40,351 nucleotides of DNA, taken from positions 1 through 40,351 of the forward strand of contig CAKNIU010000006.1 in assembly GCA_930980675.1 (NCBI GenBank), read 5' to 3'. Numbering within the stretch: position 1 is the first letter of the stretch; each line of letters opens with the position of its first letter. The DNA is from an uncultured Clostridium sp. GTDB taxonomy: Bacteria > Bacillota_A > Clostridia > TANB77 > CAG-508. Under the pieces are notes generated by a model, which had not been told where the DNA came from, ran no database searches, and was given only the letters and a program-made list of their open reading frames with translations. Shown here one piece after another: positions 24,083 to 32,595 of the stretch. A program made the position numbers and the translations under genes.

Positions 24083-25555
24083 CTATTTTTTATTTATATC
24101 ACAATAAAATTCAACACCATTTTCATGGTTTTCTACGCCATATTCGTTATTGTAATTATTCATAATTGCTTTAATCAAAGCGAGTCCAATTCCTGTACCA
24201 CCAGCGTTTCTATTTCTTGAGGAATCAACCTTATAAAATCTTCCCCAAATCTTATTTATATACTCTTTTGGTATATTCTCTCCTGTATTATATACATATA
24301 ACCTAACTTTGTCTTTTTTATTTTCTGTTCTAATAATTATTTTCTTTTCACCATTTTTTTCTTCAGCATGTTTTATAGCATTTGATAAATAGTTATTTAC
24401 TACTTGTTCAATATATTCTTGGTCTGCAAATACTTTTACTTTTTTCTTATCGTCAAATTCTACTTTTATGTTGTTTTCTTTTAATACAACTGTGTTTCTT
24501 CTAAGCTCTTCTTTTATAAGCTCTGTTAAATCAAATTCTGTATCGTTAAATTTTCTTTCTTGGTATTCAAGTTTCATTAATTCTAATAATCTTCTTACCA
24601 TTTCGTCCATTTTGTTTGACTCATCTAATATAACTTCTGCATAGAACTTTCTTGACTCTTCATCTGAATTTACATTTTCTATTAATCCTTCTGCATAGCC
24701 TTGGATAAGTGCTATTGGCGTTTTTAGCTCGTGCGATACATCTGATATGAACTGTTTTCTCATTTCATCTATTTTAGATTTTTCTTCTATATTTTGTTCC
24801 AATTTTGAATTATTACTTTGCAATCTATTTATTGTAAGTTCTAACTTATCTGACATTTCATTTATATTTCTTCCAAGCATATTTATTTCGTCTTCTGTAT
24901 CAGATATTCTATATCTCTGACTAAAGTCTAAATTTGCCATTCTTTTTGTTATTCTATTTAGTTGTAAAATTGGTTTTGTGAATTTATTTGCTATAATAGA
25001 TGCTATTACTGCGGCAATTATAATCATAAGAACGCCTATTATTAAAAGTAAATCGTTTGATATTCTTACAGTTTCTTTTATAGGTTGTATTTGTATTTTT
25101 ATATAGTTTGTATATCCATTATCAAAATACGCCCTTAGCAATAAGTATTGATTATTTTTACTTTCTTCTACTTTTTGTATTAATATATTATTTTGAGAAT
25201 AAAGTACATTACTTCTTATATTGTATACAGAATTGAATATATTTACACTATCTATAATTTCTTGATTACTGCAATACACAACATTAAAATCTTCATCTAA
25301 AATTAATATATCTATATTGTTTTTTCGCTCTTGTTCTCTTAATTTATCATTTATATTATATGTAAATATTCCATTATAGTAATTATTTATATCTTTACTT
25401 ATTTGTACTGCCGTGGTTGTTTTTGAATATAGGTAAAATGTTTCTAAAACAACATTATTTATGATAACAAGGCAAAATATAATTAACACTATGCTAATAC
25501 ATAGTGTTCCAAATAGTCTGAATCTAATTGATTTAAAAGTATTTTTTAGTTTCAT
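24083..25555 (-). CDS. Sensor histidine kinase (HAMP, HisKA, HATPase)
   Basis: 490 residues. TM1 (about 14-35), an extracellular sensor of about 125 residues (IDILILDEDFNVVYCSNQE looks PAS/Cache-like), TM2 (about 168-190), HAMP (191-245), HisKA with phospho-acceptor H275 in SDVSHELKTPIALIQGYAEG, then the ATPase domain: N box NNYLSNAIKHAEE, G1 YVYNTGENI, F box IWGRFYKVD, G2 GGTGIGLALIK. A class I kinase of the PhoR/ResE type; the signal is unknown. Starts 52 bp after the response regulator, in one operon. The sortase-like gene lies 108 bp downstream. It could respond to the envelope, given these neighbours. Confidence 0.95.
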   Translation of the reverse strand: MKLKNTFKSIRFRLFGTLCISIVLIIFCLVIINNVVLETFYLYSKTTTAVQISKDINNYYNGIFTYNINDKLREQERKNNIDILILDEDFNVVYCSNQEIIDSVNIFNSVYNIRSNVLYSQNNILIQKVEESKNNQYLLLRAYFDNGYTNYIKIQIQPIKETVRISNDLLLIIGVLMIIIAAVIASIIANKFTKPILQLNRITKRMANLDFSQRYRISDTEDEINMLGRNINEMSDKLELTINRLQSNNSKLEQNIEEKSKIDEMRKQFISDVSHELKTPIALIQGYAEGLIENVNSDEESRKFYAEVILDESNKMDEMVRRLLELMKLEYQERKFNDTEFDLTELIKEELRRNTVVLKENNIKVEFDDKKKVKVFADQEYIEQVVNNYLSNAIKHAEEKNGEKKIIIRTENKKDKVRLYVYNTGENIPKEYINKIWGRFYKVDSSRNRNAGGTGIGLALIKAIMNNYNNEYGVENHENGVEFYCDINKK

Positions 25556-25607
25556 TTTACCTACCTTTATTTTTCGCTTAATTTATATTTATTTTTGTAA
25601 TCAACTA

Positions 25608-26285
25608 TTACTTAACTTCAAACTTATACCCTACTCCTCTAATTGTTTTGATATATTTTCCTTTTTTGCCTAGCTTATGCCTTATTTTTTTTATGTGGCT
25701 ATCTATTGTTCTAGAATCTCCATAATAGTCATAATTCCAAACATTATTCAATATCTTATCTCTTGACAAAGCTACATTTTCGTTATCTAACAAATATTTT
25801 AGTAATTCATATTCCCTTAAACTTAATTCTATTGGCTTTCCATCAACTGTTACAGTTCTTCCTTCAGTATTAATCTCTATGCCTCCATAGTTTTTATTTT
25901 CTTTGGTTTTCTCTTCAGTTCTATTTAAAATTGCCTTGATTCTTGCAACAAGTATTTTAGGACTAAATGGTTTTGCAATATACTCATCAACACCTAACTC
26001 AAATCCAAATAGCTCGTCCTGTTCCTCTCCTCTAGCTGTAAGCATTATAACTGGAACTTTTGATTCCTGTCTGATCTGTCTTAAAACTGACCAGCCATCA
26101 AGTTTAGGCATCATTACATCTAATAATATTAAATTTATTTTTTCTTTGTTTTCATCAAAGATTTTTATTGCTTCTTCTCCATCGCCCGCTTCTAATACAG
26201 TGCAATCTTCCTTTTGCAAAAAGTCTTTTACTAGTTTTCTCATTCTAAATTCATCATCTACAACTAATATGGTTTTGCCTTCCAT
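25608..26285 (-). CDS. OmpR/PhoB-family response regulator
   Basis: 225 residues. The receiver has DD (10-11), phosphorylation site D56 in LILLDVMMPKLDG, T83 in MLTARG and K105 in IAKPFSP. The winged-helix DNA-binding domain (about 130-225) shows LSLREYELLKYLLDNENVAL, SRDKILNNVW, RTIDSHIKKIRHKL and IKTIRGVGYKFE. Partner of the kinase immediately downstream. AAAGGATG precedes the ATG. Target genes are unknown; the sortase-like and WG-repeat genes after the kinase are candidates. Confidence 0.96.
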   Translation of the reverse strand: MEGKTILVVDDEFRMRKLVKDFLQKEDCTVLEAGDGEEAIKIFDENKEKINLILLDVMMPKLDGWSVLRQIRQESKVPVIMLTARGEEQDELFGFELGVDEYIAKPFSPKILVARIKAILNRTEEKTKENKNYGGIEINTEGRTVTVDGKPIELSLREYELLKYLLDNENVALSRDKILNNVWNYDYYGDSRTIDSHIKKIRHKLGKKGKYIKTIRGVGYKFEVK

Positions 26286-26400
26286 AAAATCATCCTTTCT
26301 TTTTGGCTTATATATTTATTTTAAAGCAATATTATGTCTATTATGTGAATTTTGTATAATAATTTAACTATTATTTATTGGCTTAAATACTCATAGTAAT

Positions 26401-27558
26401 TTACTTCTTGTTCTTTGTTGTATTACTTACTTTAACTGGTTTTATATGTTTTTCCTGTTCCATATTAATTTGTTGATGATTTTCTTTTTTATTTATTTGG
26501 TATCTTTCTTCAACATTTTTTATATATATGTTTTGTCCAGGATAAGCAAGCTTAATTCCTTGTGTCTCTAATATGTTAAGCAATGTAAGGTTAAGCTTGT
26601 TACAAAAATCTTGATATGCTCCATATGCTGTAATATTTGTTTCTAGATAAATATTTATATTAATTCCGTCTTCTTTTATTTCATTAAGATGTACACTTAC
26701 TGAATTTTTTATAATGTCTTTATTGTATTTTAAAATAAATCTAATTCTATTTAAAACTTTTTCTACAGTTACTTCTTCTGTTTCTAGTGGAAGTTTTAAA
26801 TTTGCTTTATATATTCTTTTCTTAATTACACCCCAGTTTATAATGTTTTCTGAGCTTATTGCTGAATTTTGAATAGTTATTATGGTATCTTCAGTTGTTC
26901 TTAATTTTGTACTTCTAAATGTAATGTTTTCAACTGTGCCAGATACGTCACCAATTTCTACCCAATCTCCTATTGCAAATGGCTTGTCCCAAAAGATAGA
27001 AAGACCTGAAAATACATCTTTGAATGTATCTTGTGCAGCTAAAGCAATAATAGCAGTACTTAGTCCTAGCCCTGTTAAAATTCCACCTAAGTCATAGTTA
27101 AATTCTTTAAGTGTTAAATATGCTGCAAGTATATACAAAACTACTTTGATAATTTTGTTAATTATATTTACCATTGGATCATTTGCTTTATCTTTTAGCC
27201 TTGATGTAAGTAGCCTTCTATTTGAGAAAAGATCTGATGCAGTTTTGGCTATTATCCACACAATTGCAATCCTATATAATTTATCTATAAAATTGTTTAA
27301 GTCTTCATTTAGTCCCAATATTTTTGTTGAAAAAAGTACGCCTGTAGCTATAAGAAGATATTTTGATGCATTGTATACTACACCATTTTTTAATTCTTTT
27401 TTAGTTTTTTTCCAACCAAATATTTTTGCAATTGCTAAACTTATAAACGGGCTAATTATCACAGTAAATATGATTGCAACTATGCAAATAATTACATTTA
27501 TGACTTGTGAAAGCTCTATTGACCCTATCCACTGTACTAATTCATTGATTTTATCCAT
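26401..27558 (-). CDS. Small-conductance mechanosensitive channel, MscS family
   Basis: 385 residues. Hydrophobic segments near residues 14-38, 65-85 and 130-152 precede the conserved pore helix and beta domain: GLGLSTAIIALAAQDTFKDV, FSGLSIFWDKPFAIGDWVEI, VSGTVENITFRSTKLRT, then IITIQNSAISSENIINW. A cytoplasmic alpha/beta domain and a polar, Lys/Gln-rich tail end the protein. MscS channels open under membrane tension to release solutes in osmotic downshock. AAAGGAAATTCC precedes the ATG. Single gene; the promoter is not obvious beyond a TATAAT near 27600. Confidence 0.93.
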   Translation of the reverse strand: MDKINELVQWIGSIELSQVINVIICIVAIIFTVIISPFISLAIAKIFGWKKTKKELKNGVVYNASKYLLIATGVLFSTKILGLNEDLNNFIDKLYRIAIVWIIAKTASDLFSNRRLLTSRLKDKANDPMVNIINKIIKVVLYILAAYLTLKEFNYDLGGILTGLGLSTAIIALAAQDTFKDVFSGLSIFWDKPFAIGDWVEIGDVSGTVENITFRSTKLRTTEDTIITIQNSAISSENIINWGVIKKRIYKANLKLPLETEEVTVEKVLNRIRFILKYNKDIIKNSVSVHLNEIKEDGININIYLETNITAYGAYQDFCNKLNLTLLNILETQGIKLAYPGQNIYIKNVEERYQINKKENHQQINMEQEKHIKPVKVSNTTKNKK

Positions 27559-27640
27559 TGGAATTTCCTTTCGAATTTTTTATCTTCTTTATTATATAAT
27601 ATTTTTTCATAAATTTCTATTGTTTTTTTAATTTTAATCA

Positions 27641-27670
27641 TTAACTTTATTTCGTTATATGTGCTATACT
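27641..27670 (+). promoter_or_regulatory. Promoter of the candidate small RNA
   Basis: -35 TTAACT (27641-27646), 18 bp, -10 TATACT (27665-27670) preceded by TGTGC. The predicted start near 27677 coincides with the first base of the RNA's closing stem. Confidence 0.5.
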
Positions 27671-27676
27671 TTTTCT

Positions 27677-27806
27677 AGTGTTTGGTAACTCCTTCAGTTG
27701 GGTGCATAAGTATGAATATCACACAAAAAGGAATTGAAGTCCATACCCTCAACTCCAATTCCACAACAAACACTCATGAATAAGGGCTTCAGCTCTTATT
27801 TTTTAT
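27677..27806 (+). ncRNA. Candidate structured small RNA with intrinsic terminator
   Basis: About 130 nt. A closing stem AGTGTTTG/CAAACACT (27677-27684 and 27767-27774) encloses two exclusive foldings: GGAATTG/CAATTCC (27730-27736 and 27756-27762), or AGTTGGG with CCCTCAACT plus GTATG/CATAC. The 3' end is an intrinsic terminator, AATAAGGGC-TTCA-GCTCTTATT then TTTTTT (27779-27804). A promoter ends 6 nt upstream. No convincing reading frame is inside. The next gene has a separate promoter, so this is an independent transcript rather than a leader. It matches no RNA family I know. Confidence 0.55.
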
Positions 27807-27836
27807 ATATTTACATTTTATCATCGATTTTTCGTC

Positions 27837-27865
27837 TTGTCAAGAAATTTTTGTAGTGATATAAT
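27837..27865 (+). promoter_or_regulatory. SigmaA-type promoter of the alpha-amylase gene
   Basis: -35 TTGTCA (27837-27842), 17 bp, -10 TATAAT (27860-27865), about 57 bp before the GTG start. Confidence 0.7.
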
Positions 27866-27922
27866 AATTTAAAATTTATAGAATTTTCATCTTGGCATAA
27901 AGCCAGAAAGGATGATATTTAA

Positions 27923-29390
27923 GTGAAAGAAACAAATGATACAATGATGCAATATTTTGAATGGTATATGCCAAATGACTGTAATCTTTGGCAAAGCCTT
28001 CAAAATGTTGGTAAAGATTTAAAAAAATTAGGTATAAATTATCTATGGCTTCCACCTTGCTTTAAGTCGGCTGGTGGAATTAATGATACAGGTTATGGTG
28101 TATATGACCTATATGATATGGGCGAATTTATGCAAAAAGGCAGTATTCGTACTAAATATGGCACTAAGCAAGAATACTTGGATGCAATTAAATATTTGCA
28201 AAAATGTGGTATAAAAGTTTTAGCAGATATTGTTTTAAATCATAGATTTGGTGCAGATGAAAAAGAAGAAATTATCGCATATAAAGTTAATCCAAATAAC
28301 AGAAACGAAGTTATTGGAACATATAGAACAATTGAAGCTTGGACTAAGTTTAAGTTTGCCGGAAGAAACAATACCTATTCAGATTTCAATTTAGACTGGT
28401 CACATTTTAACGGCATTGACTATGATGACAAGCAAAAAGAACATGGTATTTTTAGATTTTATGGTAAGCATTGGAGCGATGATGTAGATAAAGAACTTGG
28501 CAATTATGATTATTTAATGGGCTGTGATGTAGATTTTAACAATTTGGATGTTGTTGATGACCTTTTTAGATGGGGTAAATGGTTTTTAGAGCAAACTCAT
28601 GTAGATGGTTTTAGGTTAGATGCAATTAAGCATATTCGCTCTTCCTTTTACAAAAGGTGGCTTCATGATTTAAAAGCCGAAACTGATAAAGATTTGTTTA
28701 CTGTTGGTGAATATTTTAGTTGTAATGTTGATTCTCTTATAAACTATTTGCAAAAAAATGATGAAATAGACACTTTATTTGATGTTCCGCTTCATGACCA
28801 TTTTAAAATTGCATCAGAAAGTTTTGGGCATTATGATATGAGAAAATTATTTGAAGATACTTTGGTAGATAGAAGATCTTCAAAGTCTGTAACTTTTGTA
28901 GATAATCACGACACTGAACCTCGGACAAAGCTTAGAATCGTGGGTTAAAGAATGGTTTAAGCCTCTTGCCTATGCTTGCATTTTATTAAGACAAGAAGGA
29001 ATTCCTTGCATATTTTATGGAGATTATTATGGTATTCCTTTCAAAAACATAGCTCCTATGAAGGAAATTTTGAACATATTACTTTTAGCTAGAAAATATT
29101 TAGCATATGGCAAACAAAGAGATTATTTAGACGATGCCAATATTATAGGTTGGGTTAGAGAAGGCGATTATTATCATCAAGATTCTGGATTAGCTGTTGT
29201 TTTAAGTGATGGTGACGGTGGATGCAAATATATGAATGTTGGCAAAAATTTAGCTAATAATATTTTATATGATTGTACAGGCAATATAAAAGAAACTGTT
29301 TATGTTGATAAAGATGGTAATGGCATTTTTTATGTAAATGGTGGCAGTGTTTCTGTTTGGATCAAAAAAGATAATATGTATAATTTGTAA
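27923..29390 (+). pseudogene. Cytoplasmic alpha-amylase (GH13), broken by one frameshift
   Basis: GH13 subfamily 5-type amylase hydrolysing internal alpha-1,4 glucan links. No signal peptide, so intracellular. The first frame (27923-28948) holds the barrel and all catalytic residues: DIVLNHRFG, D233 in GFRLDAIKH, E263 in VGEYF, D330 in FVDNHDTE. After DNHDTEP the frame breaks. One extra base (a C at about 28922) separates it from the continuation QSLESWVKEWFKPLAYACILL, which runs in the next frame to 29390 and includes GIPCIFYGDYYGIP and the C-terminal beta domain. Removing that base restores a normal full-length enzyme, about 488 residues. Either a very recent inactivation or a sequencing error. 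GTG start after AAAGGATG. Confidence 0.88.
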
Positions 29391-29417
29391 ATTGTTTTAG
29401 GAATACTTCCAAAAAAG

Positions 29418-29479
29418 TAAATCAAAAAATTCAATTAAAAATGCAAATGTACTTAAATAAAATTGAATTTTTTGATTTA
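29418..29479. terminator. Bidirectional terminator between amylase and trmB
   Basis: A perfect 19-bp inverted repeat (TAAATCAAAAAATTCAATT, 29418-29436, and its complement 29461-29479) with a 24-nt loop. The stem contains T and A runs and serves both convergent genes; its right arm overlaps the stop codon of trmB. Confidence 0.7.
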
Positions 29480-30232
29480 GCTTACCTCTTCCAATTCCTC
29501 ATTTAAAACTACTACATCTTCATTTTTGGCAATACATGCTTTTATTTTTATTCCATCTTTTTTAAACATTTTTTCATGCTCTGTTTCAATATTTGCTTCT
29601 CCCAACCAAAATTCTTGCTCATTTGCTAAGTCATAAGTAGTTTTTTCTATAACGAAACCTGTACTTTGAAAATATTTAATACTATCTTCAAATAAATAAT
29701 CATCATCTGTTTTAAAAAATATGTATCCACCTTTTGCCAGAAATTCCTTGTATTGTTCGAGCTGTCTTGGATGTGTAAGTCTTTTTTTATGATGTTTACC
29801 TCTTGGCCAAGGATTGCAAAAATTTATATAAATTCTTTGCACATTATCTTCTTTTCCAAATAAATTAGATATTAAAGATATATCATAACGTGTAAGTTTT
29901 AGATTTGTAACTATTTTTTGCTTTTCAATTTCATTTTCTATGTTTTCTTTTTGCAAAGTATTTCTAATTCCATACTCTTTTTCAACATTTCTTTTTGCTA
30001 TTCCAAGCATGCTATCTACTAAGTCAATTGCAATATAATTAATATGTTTGTCTTTATTTAAATAAGACATTTGTGCTATAAAGTTACCTTTGCCACATCC
30101 TAATTCTAAGTAGATTGGATAATCATTTTCAAAAGCAGTTTTCCACTTATTTTTAAACATTTGTGGATTATCTATATAAAATGGACTTGTTTCAAGCTCT
30201 TCTCTTGCCCAAGGCTTAAATCTTATTCGCAT
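29477..30232 (-). CDS. trmB: tRNA (guanine-N7-)-methyltransferase TrmB
   Basis: A SAM-dependent enzyme making m7G46 in the tRNA variable loop. 251 residues, slightly longer than the ~215 usual because of an extended middle (EKEYGIRNTLQKENIENEIE) and an acidic C-terminal tail. Signatures: FKPWAREEL, YLELGCGKGNF (SAM motif I), YIAIDLVDSMLGIAKRN, NFCNPWPRGKHHKKRLTHPRQLEQY (TrmB hallmark), KGGYIFFKTDDDYLFEDS. AAAGGAG precedes the ATG. It stands alone on the minus strand, convergent with the amylase. Confidence 0.95.
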   Translation of the reverse strand: MRIRFKPWAREELETSPFYIDNPQMFKNKWKTAFENDYPIYLELGCGKGNFIAQMSYLNKDKHINYIAIDLVDSMLGIAKRNVEKEYGIRNTLQKENIENEIEKQKIVTNLKLTRYDISLISNLFGKEDNVQRIYINFCNPWPRGKHHKKRLTHPRQLEQYKEFLAKGGYIFFKTDDDYLFEDSIKYFQSTGFVIEKTTYDLANEQEFWLGEANIETEHEKMFKKDGIKIKACIAKNEDVVVLNEELEEVS

Positions 30233-30254
30233 TTTTTTGTTCTCCTTTATGTAT

Positions 30255-30283
30255 AATATAACTGTTTATTTCAAATTTGTAAA
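30255..30283 (-). promoter_or_regulatory. Probable promoter of trmB
   Basis: -35 TTTACA (30283-30278), 17 bp, -10 TATATT (30260-30255), about 22 bp before the ATG. Confidence 0.5.
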
Positions 30284-30285
30284 GG

Positions 30286-30332
30286 GTATCACTCTTACTA
30301 GTTTATTTATAACTAGTAAGAGCATTTGATAC
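30286..30332. repeat. Long hairpin just upstream of the trmB promoter
   Basis: CTCTTACTAGTT (30292-30303) and its exact complement (30311-30322) with a 7-nt loop; outer GTATC/GATAC pairs as well. No T run follows on either strand, so this is not a standard terminator. It abuts the trmB -35 and may be an operator or cruciform. Confidence 0.55.
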
Positions 30333-30345
30333 AATAGAAAGGAAA

Positions 30346-30521
30346 TGTAGAGGAAACAATATAAAATTAGCTTTTGGGGGGCACTAATATTTTTTATAGG
30401 AATAATTTAGAAAACAAATCTAAGACCTTATAACATTTTTTGTTATAAAGGGAGAAAAAATTTGTATAATTTAAAACTTTAAATCAATATAATATTTGAT
30501 TATCCTTTTGTTTCCTCTACA
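30346..30521. repeat. MITE-like or RNA-like element bounded by 14-bp inverted repeats
   Basis: TGTAGAGGAAACAA (30346-30359) and its exact complement (30508-30521) enclose 148 bp with no gene. Inside are the hairpin CCTTATAAC-ATTTTTT-GTTATAAAGG (about 30429-30454) and a weak palindrome around AAATCAATATAATATTTGATT-like sequence near 30481-30502. No target-site duplication is evident. It occupies much of the 823-bp gene-free stretch between trmB and the DUF4364 gene; the rest of that stretch is A+T-rich with only the triple-box promoter at 30776-30851. Confidence 0.5.
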
Positions 30522-30775
30522 AGATTAATAACTTAATTAAACTTTTATAAAATTTCTTTTGATAATAGTTTCTCTTTAGTTTTTTAATTGTGAATAACAG
30601 TTTTGATAAATTTTCTTTAGATTTTTAATTATTTTGAAAAGTTTATTTGTATAAAATTATGCGATTTAAAATTGAGATATTAAATAAACTGATAAAATAA
30701 AATGATAAATAAAAAATATTAGATAATTATATTTTAAATATCTATAGAGTTTGTCTTGCTATGTTGTATGACATT

Positions 30776-30851
30776 ATAATACATTATTTTACACTTAATG
30801 TCAATACATTTTTAACATAAATTCGTCGACATTTTTCGACAAAATTCGACA
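30776..30851 (-). promoter_or_regulatory. Triple-box promoter, copy 1 (no nuclease gene after it)
   Basis: Minus strand: -35 TTGACA (30804-30799), 17 bp, -10 TATTAT (30781-30776). Upstream by 20 nt are three boxes read as TGTCGAC, TGTCGAA, TGTCGAA (30831-30825, 30841-30835, 30851-30845) spaced exactly 10 bp, matching the Spo0A box. The transcript would run about 540 nt to trmB without a gene. On the other side, the -35 of the DUF4364 gene lies 85 bp away, so that gene might also be affected. Confidence 0.65.
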
Positions 30852-30935
30852 ATTGCAATTAGTTTTGTAATATTTAAATACTCTTTAACTGCATACACAA
30901 TTATTTCAAAATAGTGTGCATCTATCTTAAAAGTG

Positions 30936-30964
30936 TTGAATTTAACGTTTTTTTATGTTATAAT
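30936..30964 (+). promoter_or_regulatory. SigmaA-type promoter of the DUF4364 gene
   Basis: -35 TTGAAT (30936-30941), 17 bp, -10 TATAAT (30959-30964); the leader is about 85 nt. Confidence 0.65.
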
Positions 30965-31055
30965 AATTTTGATTTTATAAGTTTTCATTTTATTTGCTCA
31001 CATAGCAATGCAATGTAAAATTTATATTCAAATCTATATAAGGAGTTGAAATTAA

Positions 31056-31595
31056 TTGAAAATTACATCTGATAGTGAAACATTGGCAGAAAACAAAGTT
31101 TTAATATTGTACGTATTAGACACTGTTAAAAAGCCAATCACAAATGATGCATTGTATAGTATTGTTAGCTCAGCAATAGATTTAAATTACTTTTACTTTC
31201 AGCAATTTTTATTAGATTTAATTGAAGTAAAATATGTAGTATGCTATACAAAAGAAACACAAGATGTATATGAACTCACAGAAGCTGGTAAAAATACATT
31301 GGATTTAACATTAGACATTTTACCTGGAATTATAAAATTAAGAGTTGATACTAATTTAAAAAGTAATATAGAAATGTTTGAAAATGCTCAATCAATAGTT
31401 TCTGAATACACTCCTAAGAGTGAAAATGAATATGAGGTTGTTTGCAAAATCGTTGAAGAAAATGAAGTTATTTTTGAAATAAAAACTTTTGCATATTCTA
31501 GGGAACAAGCTCAAAATATTGTTGATAATTGGAAGAAAAATGCTACAAATTTATACCCACAATTAATAGGATTACTTACTAAAAAAGAAAATTAA
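31056..31595 (+). CDS. DUF4364 family protein (winged-helix-like)
   Basis: 179 residues. The N-terminal half (AENKVLILYVLDTVKKPITNDALYSIV... YFYFQQFLLDLIEVKYV... YELTEAGKNTLDL) is a PadR/winged-helix-like fold. The C-terminal half is a beta-rich domain (YEVVCKIVEENEVIFEIKTFAYSREQAQNIVDNWKKNA). This matches the DUF4364 family of Clostridia, probably a small DNA-binding regulator; targets are unknown. TTG start, with AAGGAG about 10 nt upstream. A strong promoter precedes it and a terminator follows, so it is a single-gene unit. Confidence 0.82.
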   Translation: MKITSDSETLAENKVLILYVLDTVKKPITNDALYSIVSSAIDLNYFYFQQFLLDLIEVKYVVCYTKETQDVYELTEAGKNTLDLTLDILPGIIKLRVDTNLKSNIEMFENAQSIVSEYTPKSENEYEVVCKIVEENEVIFEIKTFAYSREQAQNIVDNWKKNATNLYPQLIGLLTKKEN

Positions 31596-31600
31596 TAAAA

Positions 31601-31644
31601 AGGCTCCAATTTTCTATGAGAAAATGCATATTGGAGCTTTTTAT
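31601..31644 (+). terminator. Intrinsic terminator of the DUF4364 gene
   Basis: GCTCCAAT (31603-31610) and ATTGGAGC (31630-31637), with A/T pairs extending the stem, followed by TTTTT. Confidence 0.75.
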
Positions 31645-31716
31645 AATATATGAAAAATCAAGTTTTCCTATTCAACAAAAAATGTAAGTTTAATTTATTG
31701 TTCCTAATAAACTATT

Positions 31717-32304
31717 TCAATTTTTATCATCATCATTGTTTTCATTATTTTCTTCTAATTCATCAATAACAATTTGCCTATTGCTATCTAATTTATACTT
31801 AGGTAATTTTGGCAAATCTTTAATGCTAATTAACCCAAACATTTTTAAGAATTCGTCAGTTACCTTATATGTCATTGGCTTACCTGGTAAATCTGCTTTT
31901 CCTGCTTGCTCGATTAAATTATATTCTAATAATCTATATAAAGAAGCTGATGAATCTACTCCTCTTATTGTATCCACATCTGTTTTTGTTGCTCTACTAT
32001 TATATGCAATTATACTAAGTACTTCAAGTGTTGCCTGTGAAAGTGTTGGCTTTGCATTTTTACTTAGTAGTGGATAAATATACTCATGATATTCTTTTTT
32101 TGATGCAAGTTGATATCCATCTTCTACACGTACTATTTCAAATCCTCTACCAACTTCTGCGTATTCTTTTTCTAGTTCTGCTATACTGGAAATAATTTCG
32201 TCTGAATTTACTTCTAATAAAGCCATAAGCTCTCTAATTTTTACTACTCTACCTGCTGAAAATAAAATAGCTTCGATTACTCCTTTTAACTTTTCTTTTT
32301 CCAT
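31717..32304 (-). CDS. scpB: Segregation and condensation protein B (ScpB)
   Basis: ScpB dimers bind the kleisin ScpA in the Smc-ScpAB complex that compacts and segregates chromosomes. 195 residues with two winged-helix domains: KLKGVIEAILFSAGRVVKIREL, GFEIVRVEDGYQLASKKEY, then PTLSQATLEVLSIIAYNSRATKTDVDTIRGVDSS and LPGKPMTYKVTDEFLKMFGL (family signature). The tail is Asn/Asp-rich. GAGGAG precedes the ATG. scpA, normally directly upstream, is absent; the gene upstream is an Rpn nuclease, suggesting that rearrangement separated them. Confidence 0.95.
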   Translation of the reverse strand: MEKEKLKGVIEAILFSAGRVVKIRELMALLEVNSDEIISSIAELEKEYAEVGRGFEIVRVEDGYQLASKKEYHEYIYPLLSKNAKPTLSQATLEVLSIIAYNSRATKTDVDTIRGVDSSASLYRLLEYNLIEQAGKADLPGKPMTYKVTDEFLKMFGLISIKDLPKLPKYKLDSNRQIVIDELEENNENNDDDKN

Positions 32305-32328
32305 TTTAAGTATTTCTCCTCGAGCTTT

Positions 32329-32358
32329 ATTATATCATACGGCAGACTACGTCCGCAA
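32329..32358 (-). promoter_or_regulatory. Promoter of scpB with overlapping inverted repeat
   Basis: -35 TTGCGG (32358-32353), 18 bp, -10 TATAAT (32334-32329). GCAGAC-TAC-GTCCGC (32342-32356) is a 6-bp inverted repeat with one G·T pair over the spacer and -35, in unusually G+C-rich sequence for this genome. Confidence 0.5.
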
Positions 32359-32526
32359 CCTAAATAACTTGTTTTTATTACAGTTTTTTATCTGTAATAG
32401 CATAAAATATATTATATTAATTTTTTTAGCTCATCTGTTGTTAAATTTAATATTTCACAAATTTGCTCATTGGTTAATCCCATTTCTTTCATTTTTTTAG
32501 CATTTCTTTTTCTTTCTTCCGTTACT

Positions 32527-32595
32527 CCGTTTTTCTATTCCGTCTCTCTATTCCGTCTCTCTATTCCGTCTCTCTATTCCGTTCTTTTATCCCGT
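32527..32595 (-). repeat. 13-bp tandem repeat array in the Rpn gene tail
   Basis: Six units at exact 13-bp spacing (the CG step recurs at 32529, 32542, 32555, 32568, 32581 and 32594). The commonest unit on the coding strand is GGAATAGAGAGAC, with variants ending AAAAGAAC and AGAAAAAC. Relatives of the host gene usually carry 12-bp units coding GIEK/GIKE; here each unit has one extra C, so the frame slips at every unit and meets TAG. Confidence 0.8.

Noticed and set aside
30286..30332. Intrinsic terminator upstream of trmB
   Set aside because: A strong stem, but no T run on either strand and no gene ending there.
32527..32595. Phase-variable on/off switch by 13-bp repeat number
   Set aside because: The frame entering the array always meets TAG in the first GGAATAG unit, whatever the number of later units, so copy number alone would not restore the full protein.
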